Source of the DNA: Ligula intestinalis
Taxonomy: Eukaryota > Platyhelminthes > Cestoda > Diphyllobothriidea > Diphyllobothriidae
Direction of reading: 5' to 3'
Assembly: GCA_036362985.1 (NCBI GenBank)
Contig: JAYGXS010000005.1
Span: forward strand, 27,127,969 to 27,191,968
Length of the DNA stretch: 64,000 nucleotides
Shown here: positions 54,981 to 64,000 of the stretch, piece after piece
Position numbering within the stretch: position 1 is the first letter of the stretch
How the letters are laid out: every line of letters starts with the position of its first letter
Notes under the pieces: generated by a model
Seen by the model: the letters and a program-made list of their open reading frames with translations, nothing else
Database searches by the model: none
Told to the model about the DNA's origin: nothing
Translations under genes and position numbers: made by a program

Positions 54981-57900
54981 GTATGGGATATATTACCGTT
55001 ATACCATTTATATCTTTATCTTTCTGGAAGCCTAACATAAATTAAAGTTTCTCTGTAAACATGCCTTGCGTCTTTATTTGTTCGATTTAATTTATACTTT
55101 TGGAAAGAATCAGTTGATATTTCTCAACGTTTATTTACACAATTATTTGCCCTCCAGCTGATAATTGCGGAAAACGGTTGCCAGTAATATCGCTGCCTCA
55201 ACCCCATGACGGATCAAAGACGGAAGCCCGACCCAATAGTTGGCCATGGCATGTAAGTAGGCGCGAACCCAGTTCATTTAAAAATTATCCCTGATTTTCA
55301 ATAGTAAAGTGTTTTTTTTAATTTAAAAGAGCAATTGAATCTGAGTTGAGCAGAGAGTGTAACTTAACCATACCTCACCAGTTCCCATATGCTAAATTAA
55401 GTTGAACATGATGTGCCGTTAATGGGGCATTGTATTTTACCTAACAATATTCTTCATTTTTTATCCCGGTGTGACTGGCTAGTTGTAGCTCAAATTATAA
55501 TTTTCTAAACAGTATTACGCATAAGCAAACTTTCCTCTGTATTGCGTAAAGCATGCTATCATTAGGAAGTATTCCTTAATATTCAGTTGTCACCGAAAAT
55601 GACGAAAATAGCCGACATACGCGGAATATTTATACTTTTTCGCTAATGAGCATTGACTCACGCTGTGATAATGATTATCGTGTCGTATATTCTGATGTCA
55701 GTTCAATCACGATATAATAAGCTCATTCTAATGAGCTTCGTTCGGAACATTTGCAAAACGATGCTTATGTAAAAACTAACTACCTATGCTGTATGCCTTT
55801 TTATGACTTATTTTAACTGCCTTTATAAATTCAAATATATTATTTAGAAAAATGCATTTAACATTATGTCTTATACTTGGTTGAGAGCAAATTACGATTT
55901 TTGTAAAATTTTAAACGTAATTTAGGGGTATCATTCGGTTTTAAAATGTTGCTTATAATGATCTTTTTTTACAATTTTGAGGTGTTTATTCATAGAACAT
56001 ATAATCGGTTAATTTTTAATGCTGTCTATACTGCATAAATCATGCTCACATCTTTTGTAATAGTTGATGAAAACTGTGGAACTTCTTCCTCAAACTACAG
56101 AGGAACAATTACTTTTCGTTAAACAGGATGTACACAGAGCGCATTTTGTGAACATTGAATTGAACGGTTACAATCAGTAGGTTAGGTTAATTCGGAAATT
56201 AAGACATTTTTTTTAAACCGAAGTATGATTTTTATTTAAGTGTTACATTTTAAGTGGGCATAATTTGATATCAAAAAAGTACAAGAAATAATTTTCGCTC
56301 AGTCAAAATAAACGAAAAAAAGGCACACAGTTTATGTAGCCAGTTTTTACATTTGAAAGATTTTGCTAGTGGTCATGACGAAGCTTGGTAAACAGCCTGC
56401 ATCCTATCATGACTGAAATAAATGCAGAATAGAGCGCAGGATTATCAGCAGCAGAACCTAAGACAATGCCAAATAGCGATACTTCGAATTTTTCGGCACC
56501 TTGCGTGATTTATGGCGACTACTGTTCTACTACGTAATCAAACCCCGATCTGTTTCAGAAGGTTTCATTCCTGGTTTATGAGCGTTACTAAATCTTAGTA
56601 AGTTACATGGCAATTCGCCTTGTAACGTGCGCTTAGTCGATGGCAAAACACGCAAAGGCGTATCAACTAGGATGACACGTCTTCAAAAAGATCGATTTCC
56701 GAGTACCTATAGCTTTATACTCGCGACCAAATACCAGTTAGTCGGCGAATTCGTGGTTCAATACTTAGGGCGTTTGCCTCAGAAACGTGGGTTTGAAACT
56801 TTAGTGTGGCAGCAACTTCGGCGTCCACACTTAAGTTGGGTATCGCTAGCTCATGACGGTTAATAAGTCAGGAATAGCTATTCCAACGTCTTTTTCTTTG
56901 CTTGTACTTCTTAAAATTAATTAATATGCTGGTAACGCAAATACTGAAAAGGCATACACTGTGGTAACAGTAAACCATATACCTTACCTGCGTCGCCAAG
57001 TGGTGTAACTGTGACAGCTGTAATATCACCGACTTATTACGTCATTTTTGAAGGTAGAAGCTATCAAAACAGCGTAAAATCGGAAGCCACCCGCATGAGT
57101 TGCTGTCTCAGGTGGCAGTGGCCGCGGGGCAAGACTGCCTCCTCTCATAACCGACAATGTCTGAAAGTTTCCCTCGGTCCATATGCAACACCCTTTGTGA
57201 AATGTGACAGTCGTTTATAATGGATTGTGAAGCTAGTCCAAGTGTTGCATAATTGGTGCGTTTGATTTGCTCGGCGTTGTCGCGTTTAGAGGTCCCCTGC
57301 TACGTAGCCACAGGATTGCGCGTTCAAGTGTCTTTTGAGTAAATGCGATTTGTTTGGGATGCGCGTGTGTCCACCTGCGTGCTTACCTGCGTATGCTAGT
57401 GAATATTCGTCCGGCGGTTAAAGGTCATCGAGTGGAGACTGGCAAAGGGAAACGAATGACTTTGACGCCATTCACCTTGACACGTAGACCACTATTAACT
57501 GTCGGCCACAGAAGTGACTTTTCAGGACAGCCTACAAGCAATCGGTTACGCTGGGCTTCTTAGTAACACAGCTAACACATTTTCTGCATTAATTTTTCCA
57601 GAAACAACCATTGCATGAACTCATCCAATAAATATATTCATCACAAAGTGGATGGATACAGAATTGACCCACTAAATATGCTCTTTTTTCCTTTAAATAG
57701 GTAGGATTGTATTACTCAGGATATGGTGCATTTCCATTTTGCGGAGGAACCTTGATTTCGCCCACCTGGGTTTTGTCCGCCGCACACTGTTTCCGTCAGA
57801 TCTTTTCGTGCAACAACATTACACTTGGAAGGAAGTTTGCGTTTGAAAAAAATGCAAAAGAAAAGCTGGCCGTTAAGGTAGGATCTCATAACATTAAGAA

Positions 57901-60900
57901 TGACCACCCTCGGGCATACAATATCCTGGTCAAAAAAGTGATTATTCATCCATTATTCGAATTGTCTGGACCAAATGAAGACGCCGACTTTGCGATGTTG
58001 AAGTTGACACGTAAAGTTAAACGATGTACGTCAGTTGTTTGTTTATTTGTGTGCATAAATCAGCATACGCTATTTTCTGCAATGTTTATTGCTGTGAACG
58101 CCACTTACGCATGCGATATCATTTAAAAGTTTGAATTGTAAGCGAACTTAGAAAACTGCTTGCTTTGTCAACACAACTGTACGTGCGAGTTCAAGTAAAC
58201 AGTTTGAGAGAAGAAGAAGAGGTAGTAGTAGAAGAAGAAGAAGCAGAAGAAGTAGAAGAAGAAGAAGAAGAAGAAGAAGAAGAAGAAGAAGAAGAAGAAT
58301 AAATACGACCACCAGAACAAGATGTTTGTTTTTCTGACGTTTCGGAATTCGGTTGGGAATATTTAGTCATCGGTAATTGTAGGTTAGTCTGAGTCATGCG
58401 CAGTTATGGGTTAAACATGCACTGATTGCACAGTATTCATCGTGCGCAGCGGTCATCCGCGTGCGTACTATAATTATTCATTATTGTAGCCACCGCCTGG
58501 GTTTTTATTGGTGCGCTGATGACCTGACGTTTCGCGTTAGATTCATTAATGGTCGCGATCTTCTTTTCAGTCGATGGTTGGTAATTGCGTGACAATTATG
58601 GTCGCGGTCGCCCGAGTTGTTGCTGAGCCTGGCCCTTCATACTGACTGATTCCCTTGCTAAGGTAATTTCTCAGGACGCAGTAAGGAAACGCCAAACGCC
58701 GCGTGAGCCGCGAGCTGCCCAAATCATGGCCCCCAGCACGAAGATCATCAACAAACGCAAGGATTTGGCGTTCCCATACTACGGACTGAGACATTGTCTG
58801 AGCAAGAGAATCAGGCACTTGTATAGGGACAGACCCAGCAACAACTCCGACGACAGCGAGAATAATTGTCAAGCGATTGCCAAGCCCGCTTCCGACACGA
58901 ATATGGAACTCGCGACAATTAGTGAGTCGAACGCGTATTGACAAGTCCTTACCGCAAGGACTGCAATGATCGATTGTAAAATGACGCACACAGATGGACA
59001 GTAGGCACTTTAAAAACCGTTCGATTTGTGCATGTTTCACCTCTATCTACACAGACTATGATAAAGGATTCCTGATGCAATCCGAAACGTCTCGAAAATG
59101 ACACTCTTCTCCCATTGGTCTTATGTTATTATTCTGAACTGCTTGCCTTGTCATCGACGGGAAACTTACACATTTCCTTAGTTTTATAAATGCACCATTT
59201 GATAAATGAAAACAACTTTATTTTTTTTCAACGCGCATCATGCAATACTAATAATTATATATTTTGGCTCATTGGCCCCGAAAGTGGTTATCACAGCTGG
59301 TGTGATTAGCTGTATGAACAACAGAATTGAGAAGCATATTGTACAAATTAAGTAATATCGATTTACAACAGGCAGTCATTTAAAACGTACGTCAACGATA
59401 TTTGGCATGTATGGTGCAACAAAATATTTGTGCTACTATGAAGTTAGAATGCTATGATGCTATAAGATGGGATGGCGATATTGATGAGCACATTTGAGTA
59501 TGTTGAACATAACTTGTCATGAAGGGCACCCTACATTATATAATCGTTAAATACATGCGTTCTGACTATTAGCAAAAAAATATATATTATACAAACAGCC
59601 TACTTGAGAAGTATGCCTTTTTTATATTGATTTTGACTGTTTGCATAAATACAAACATATCAATATTTTGCCTTTTGTTGAAATCTTGCGGGATCCATGG
59701 CGTCTTCTGTATATGTCACAATAACGTCACCGAAATGTCGGAGATGCGATCCAGCGGACTGCAGAATACGCCGATTAGCTGGCGAAAATATAAGAAAATC
59801 CTCAGAAGAGAGCTCCAAAACCAAGACCTCCAATGAAAATAAAATTTAAAGCGGTATATAATGAAAGGCTAGCCTTTAAACAACGAGATGATATGACTAA
59901 TAGCGTAAATACAAGGTGTCCGATAAAAATGTAAACACAATTTTAATCATTGTTTACTTGGTGTCCATCATCATTTTATTATTTCAAAAAGGAAAAAAAA
60001 TACTAACATGTTTTATTTTATATTTTTTACTGCATTTGGACTATTTCAACGGTGGTTAAATAAATAGAAGCCTCTAAACCAAAATGCACACAATTACAAG
60101 AACATTGTTGCATATTATGTACGATTCCATTGCTTCGATTTGCTAACAATGTTATGCTCAAAATGGACGTAAGTTTGAGTACATTCAGTGAAAAAGCAAT
60201 AAATTGATACGTGTTAATATCCTAAAATGTATGAATAATAAAATTACGATTCAAGCCAATTTAACAATAAGGCCAAAGGTGTATACATTTGTTGGGACAC
60301 CCTGTATAATGTTCGGATCACACGGAAGGCGGACTGCAAGGTAAGTGCTTGTATGGAAATGAGCTCTGGTCAGGCAGGTTTCCGAACGCTACGCAAACAG
60401 CTAATACACTTAAAGAACCTACGAGATCGTCTAACTTTTGATTTTATAGTGTCTTTCATGTCAGAATGCAAATAATCTGAATGCCTTATTTGTGAAAATA
60501 AAGTTAATTTGCAGCTTACAAACATTATCAAAATCTTTAAATTTAGGCTTTATGCTATCAGATAGGAACACTTCATTTTTGCAACAACATTCATCTGCCA
60601 ACCGGCATCACTTTTTTTAGCTCAAACTGTGGATTTTGCCTGCCTGCCAAAATCTGGATTCAAATTTAATGAGGGAAAAGAGTGCTTTATTGCCGGCTGG
60701 GGAAAAATTTCGCTTCCAATAGGAATATTTCCCTACCAGCCAGAAGTGCTGATGGAGAAACCAGTTACAATCGCAAAACTGGTATTTTGCGCGAAACTAT
60801 TCTACCCAAATCCTTCTGAGAAGGAAATATGTGTTCAGGAGAGTCTTATGGTAAAAGTCTTGCTAGATTTCACAGTATGGCGACTGGTGCTTAAGGCAAA

Positions 60901-61218
60901 ATTCCGCACTTTGTAAAATGTCTGGAAATCACAGGAAAACCAACAAGAAGTCACAGAATTTTGCATGCAGCACTCGACATACTGTACGGAAAATACTTTA
61001 AAAAATACACGAATTTAAGGGCATTTATTTTGCGATTTCAGACGACGTGTAACGGCGATAGTGGAGGCGGAATGCACTGCCCGACAAAAGACGGCACCTG
61101 GACGTTATACGGAGTACTTTCTCGCGGTTCTGTTCGGTGTAATAAAGGTGGTTCCATTTTTGGAGCAACGGATTATGCACTCCCTTGGATCAAAGGATTG
61201 ATGCGAAGCTTCAATTAG
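54926..61218 (+). CDS. S1 serine protease copy C, complete five-exon gene
   Basis: Secreted chymotrypsin-fold peptidase. Exons: 54926-54980, 55158-55252, 57701-58025, 60621-60850 and 61042-61218. The lengths 55, 95, 325, 230 and 177 sum to 882 nt, 293 aa plus stop, with matching phases and GT-AG borders. Order: signal peptide (MWLTVAMLVTPAIWLAIR), CGKR, SWPWHVG, CGGTLISP, AAHC (His57), DADFAMLKL (Asp102), ACLP, CFIAGWG, GDSGGG (Ser195), ALPWIK. Cysteines for the classical 1-122, 42-58, 136-201, 168-182 and 191-220 bonds are all present. Oddities: no R-IVGG activation site, Thr189 and Thr190 at the S1 pocket, Arg at 215, Gly for Pro198. Specificity cannot be inferred. A poly(A) signal candidate AATAAA lies at 61612. 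Confidence 0.88.
55158..55252 (+). CDS. Protease C exon 2
   Basis: Acceptor CCTCCAG, donor CAT|gtaagt. Encodes ADNCGKRLPVISLPQPHDG, then SKTEARPNSWPWH. Twelve base differences from copy B, only two of them silent. Confidence 0.8.
56743..56878 (+). repeat. SINE S2 in intron 2 of protease C
   Basis: Duplicate of 48345-48480 with very few changes; its A and B boxes are unchanged. Confidence 0.55.
57090..57505 (+). repeat. Dispersed repeat R1, copy 3
   Basis: Duplicate of 48690-49110. Confidence 0.45.
57701..58025 (+). CDS. Protease C exon 3 (His57 and Asp102)
   Basis: Acceptor AAATAG, donor GAT|gtacgt, 108 codons plus one base. The variable centre SCNNITLGRKFAFEKNAKEK corresponds to a surface-loop region after His57 (about residues 60-80 in chymotrypsin numbering, by position) and holds most of the changes against copy B. 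Confidence 0.88.
58206..58300 (+). repeat. (GAA)n microsatellite in intron 3 of protease C
   Basis: About 95 bp of AGA/GAA triplets, the longest pure run around 58257-58300. Expanded relative to copy B. Confidence 0.9.
58310..59100. mobile_element. PLE fragment in intron 3 of protease C
   Basis: Duplicate of 49850-50640 with hammerhead-like ends at 58334-58378 (-) and 59055-59092 (+). The plus end has a perfect stem II GGAUU/AAUCC and GAAACGUC, but a broken 5' core (CUAUGAUAA). Confidence 0.5.
59910..60306. mobile_element. Mariner-type MITE, complete
   Basis: Starts TA-CAAGGTGTCCGATAAAAA; the right end complement reads CAGGGTGTCCCAACAAATGT. TIRs of about 28 bp and a TA target duplication on both sides are typical of the Tc1/mariner superfamily. 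It is about 393 bp long, without a transposase frame. Its left half survives in block 1. Confidence 0.75.
60621..60850 (+). CDS. Protease C exon 4
   Basis: Acceptor TTTTTTAG after a T tract, donor ATG|gtaaaa. With the last base of exon 3 it starts SQTVDFACLPKSG and continues with ECFIAGWGKISLP and LVFCAKLFYPNPSEKEICVQ. It supplies Cys122, Cys136, Cys168 and Cys182. No counterpart exists for copy B. Confidence 0.85.
61042..61218 (+). CDS. Protease C exon 5 (Ser195)
   Basis: Acceptor ATTTCAG; starts TTCNGDSGGGMHC and ends ALPWIKGLMRSFN-stop. Eight residues lie between Cys182 and Cys191, as in canonical S1 enzymes, which supports the exon 4-5 join. Confidence 0.88.
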   Translation, partial: TTCNGDSGGGMHCPTKDGTWTLYGVLSRGSVRCNKGGSIFGATDYALPWIKGLMRSFN

Positions 61219-61690
61219 AGAAGACATGCAATGGAATTCATTGTAGTTAGCATAGTTATGATAGTTGCACATAGCAAAGCTCACATTCTTCAAAAACTAT
61301 TATGAGTGGACTTGAAAAATACAAAAGTTATAAAATTAAATTAAAGTTTAAACCATGCATATGACTGCAATTCATTGTGTTATGAATGGTAGATATGGGC
61401 ATTTCGAGAGTGATCATGCGTATTTCGGTAGAATATTTGCCTTCAGCTTTGTTTGCATAAAAAATTGTTCTGTAAACTAAGCTACCAATATTATTTACGA
61501 TAATCTCAGGTTCATAGGTGTTGCAGGAGAAGCCGGTAGAGATCTTATTTACCTCTCACATTGTTTTAAAGTTAACTGATGTTTTCGCTTTTGAATTATT
61601 TACGTTAATTAAATAAAATTAAATTTAGATTGACTAATGCTACGTTCGTTTTGAGTATGGCCTTTGATTCAATATCCACATCCCATTGAT
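61219..61690 (+). other. Protease C 3' flank
   Basis: Homologous to the flank of protease A (602-731, 3518-3754 and 6874-6960), but without its PLE insertions. Candidate poly(A) signal at 61612-61617. Confidence 0.6.
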
Positions 61691-64000
61691 TTACTAATTA
61701 AACAACTTGGTAAATTATTGTGGATTCTAGATGATTGCTTAGGAAACCCTGCTTTGGCAGTCAACTTGCTGTCCGGCATTCGTGGACTCCATGTGTGCGG
61801 CATAGTTTGACGTTTAAAAACGATCCAAGTGTGATCAAAGTCACGATGTGAAGCACGACATTCGTAACTCAAGTGGGTAGAGAGTTGGCTTAGCTTAAAT
61901 GCCACTGTCCTATGAGGGCTCGATTCCCACTGAATGTCACGAGATTGTTTGACAATTGGTGCCACTAAATTAACTAAATCTGCCAAAACAACTTCAAAAT
62001 TACGTTAGCCTATTTGTCATTCTGATTGAATCTTAATGATTGCTCAGAAAATCCTGCATGGGTAGTCAACGTGCCTTCCCAAATTGGTGGATAATATGTG
62101 AGCGGCATATTAATGCGGGTTGTATCGATCCTAATTTGATTTAAATCATGGTTAGAAGCATGACATTCGTAGCTCAAGTGGGCTGAGAGTTGGCATGGCT
62201 AAAATGTCACTCTCCTATGTGGGTTCGAATCCCGCCGAATGCCGCGCGTTTTTCCACAAGCGGGTCAAACAAAATAACTCAATTTGCTAAAACCAACTTA
62301 ATAAGTACGTTCCTTTAGTAGTCATTCTGGTTGATTCTAGACGATTGTTTAGGAAATTCTACTTGAGCAGTCAAATTGCTGTCCCGTATTTGTGGAATTA
62401 ATGTGACCGGCATGATTGGGCGGGTAACATCGATCCAAATGTGATTAAACACACGATGTGAAGTGCGACAATCGAAGCTCAAGTGGGTAGAGAGTTGGTA
62501 TGGCTAAAATGTTACTCTACTATACGGGTTCTAATCCTGTCAAACGCCACAAATTCTATACAAAATAAGGTCAACCAAGTCAACTTAATCTGCCAAACTT
62601 ACTTGTGTATAACGTTATGGTTGTAGTCGATCTGGTGAATGGTTTATGACTTCCGCGAGCTTTTCAAAAATAAATTGAACTAAATTAACTAAATTTTTCC
62701 AAACTTACTTAAAAATAACGTTAGCCTAGTAGTTATTATTGTGTATTCTAGATGATTGCTTAGGAAACCCTGATTTGGCAGTCAACTTAATGTCCGGCAT
62801 TTGAGGACTCCATGTGTGCGGCATAGTTTGACGGTTAAAAACGATCCAAGTGTGATCAAAGTCACGATGTGAAGCACGACATTCGTAACTCAAGTGGGTA
62901 GAGAGTTGGCTTAGCTAAAATGCCAATGTCCTATGAGGGCTGGATTCCCGCTGAATGTCACGAGATTGTTTGACAATTGGTGCCACTAAATTAACTAAAT
63001 CTGCCAAAACAACTTCATTATTACGTTAGCCTATTTGTCATTCTGATTGACTCTTTATGATTGCTCAGAAAATCCTGCCTGGGTAGTCAACTTGCCTTCC
63101 CAAATTGGTGGATAATATAAGAGCGGCATATTTTTGCGGGTTTTATCGATCCTAATTTGATTTAAATCATGGTGGGAAGCATGACATTCATAGCTCAAGT
63201 GGGCTGAGAGTTGGCATGGCTAAAATGTCACTCTCCTATGTGGGTTCGAATCCCGCCGAATGCCGTGCGTTTTTCCACAAGCGGGTCAAACAAAATAACT
63301 CAATTTGCTAAAACCAACTTAATAAGTACGTTCCTTTAGTAGTCATTCTGGTTGATTCTAGACGATTGTTTAGGAAATTCTACTTGAGCAGTCAAATTGC
63401 TGTCCCGTATTTGTGGAATTCATGTGACCGGCATGATTGGGCGGGTAACATCGATCCAAATGTGATTAAACACACGATGTGAAGTGCGACAATCGAAGCT
63501 CAAGTGGGTAGAGAGTTGGTATGGCTAAAATGTTACTCTTCTATACGGGTTCAAATCCTATCAAAGGCTAAGAGTTCTATACAAAATAAGGTCAACCAAG
63601 TCAACTAAATCTGCCAAACTTACTTGTGTATAACGTTAAGGTTGTAGTCGATCTGCTGAATGGTTTATGAATTCAGCGAGCTTTTCAAAATAAATTCAAC
63701 TAAATTAACTAAATTTGTCCAAACTAACTTAAAAATAACGTTAGCCTTGTAGTTATTATTGTGGATTCTAGATGATTGCTTAGGAAACCCTGCTTTGGCA
63801 GTCAACTTGCTCACCCGCATTGGTGGATTCAATGTGAGCGGCATTGTTTGAAGGGTAATATCGATACGAGTGTGATTAAACTCACAATGTTAAGCTTGAC
63901 ATTCGTAGCTGAAGTAGGTAGAAAGTTAGCTTGGCTAAAATGCAACTATCTTATGCGGCTTCGAATACCTCTGAATGCCACGAGTTTTTTTCCACAATCG
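61691..64000 (+). repeat. tRNA-derived satellite in 1.02-kb higher-order repeats
   Basis: Three diverged subunits alternate: alpha (61727, 62754 and 63774), beta (62031 and 63058) and gamma (62343 and 63365), about 304, 311 and 411 bp. alpha1 and alpha2 are 1027 bp apart and far more alike than alpha and beta. Each subunit has a tRNA-like core with A box (agctcaagtgggtagagagt) and B box (gggttcgaatccc in beta), followed by attctggttgattctagacg-like spacer. The array continues past the window. Confidence 0.85.
62165..62245 (+). repeat. tRNA-like core of beta unit 1
   Basis: Acceptor-like CATTCG/CGAATG pairing, D-arm-like gctc...gaga, anticodon-arm-like tggcat-ggctaaa-atgtca, a T arm with GTGGG/CCCGC and TTCGAAT. 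It lacks U33 and has a non-standard variable region, so it is a tRNA-derived repeat, not a tRNA gene. Copy 2 is at 63185-63266. Confidence 0.6.

Larger units (their letters stand above)
55253..57700 (+). other. Protease C intron 2
   Basis: Contains SINE S2 (56743-56878) and dispersed repeat R1 (57090-57505), as in copy B. Nothing else recognised. Confidence 0.7.
53283..60072 (+). repeat. Tandem segmental duplication, block 2 (protease C)
   Basis: Partner of 44970-51628. The offset grows from about 8313 to 8446 bp through small indels, including the GAA expansion. Unlike block 1 it continues past the MITE into exons 4 and 5. Confidence 0.9.

Noticed and set aside
62165..63983. Possible cluster of tRNA genes
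   Set aside because: The units are tandem, have imperfect arms, lack U33 and carry long spacers, so they are read as tRNA-derived satellite.

Overview
The window looks like nuclear DNA of a parasitic flatworm (Platyhelminthes; tapeworm or fluke, not resolvable from the sequence alone). The grounds are spliced genes with GT-AG introns, many Penelope-like retroelements (PLEs) whose ends carry hammerhead-ribozyme folds, CR1-like LINEs, and a 333-bp tandem satellite whose consensus is a hammerhead ribozyme, a design known from schistosome satellite DNA. The window is AT-rich and dominated by repeats. It has two assembly gaps: 10 N at 2765-2774 and 100 N at 51831-51930.

The only ordinary protein-coding genes I can support are three members of one secreted chymotrypsin-fold (S1) serine protease family, all on the + strand. 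Copy A contributes only its last exon (425-601). Copy B (46597-49629) has the first three exons, with His57 and Asp102, but no Ser195 exon. Copy C (54926-61218) is complete: five phase-compatible exons encoding about 293 aa. B and C lie in a roughly 6.7-kb tandem duplication (44970-51628 and 53283-60072). The coding exons of B and C differ almost only by replacement changes.

Layout: 1-7000, last exon of protease A and its 3' flank, split by two PLE insertions (732-3506 and 3755-6873). 7000-9460, anonymous DNA with one dispersed repeat. 9600-13080, decayed CR1-like LINE (+). 15595-20120, decayed CR1-like LINE (-). 20140-20300, tRNA-derived SINE. 20300-29800 and 30300-33370, AT-rich DNA in which I recognise nothing. 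29800-33770, SINE and MITE-like fragments. 33890-35405, tandem and inverted 368-bp units each with a well-formed hammerhead. 35431-40700, three PLE copies or fragments, several bracketed by (TA)n tracts. 40702-44757, hammerhead satellite array 1. 44970-51628, duplication block with protease B. 51629-51830, start of a tRNA-derived satellite, then the gap. 51931-53275, hammerhead satellite array 2. 53283-61700, block with protease C. 61700-64000, tRNA-derived satellite organised in 1.02-kb higher-order repeats.

The protease cluster therefore sits in a repeating frame of hammerhead satellite, protease gene and tRNA-derived satellite. Copy B has lost its catalytic-serine exons exactly where that second satellite joins a truncated mariner-type MITE. 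Self-cleaving RNA motifs occur in three contexts: PLE ends, 368-bp tandem units and 333-bp satellite monomers.
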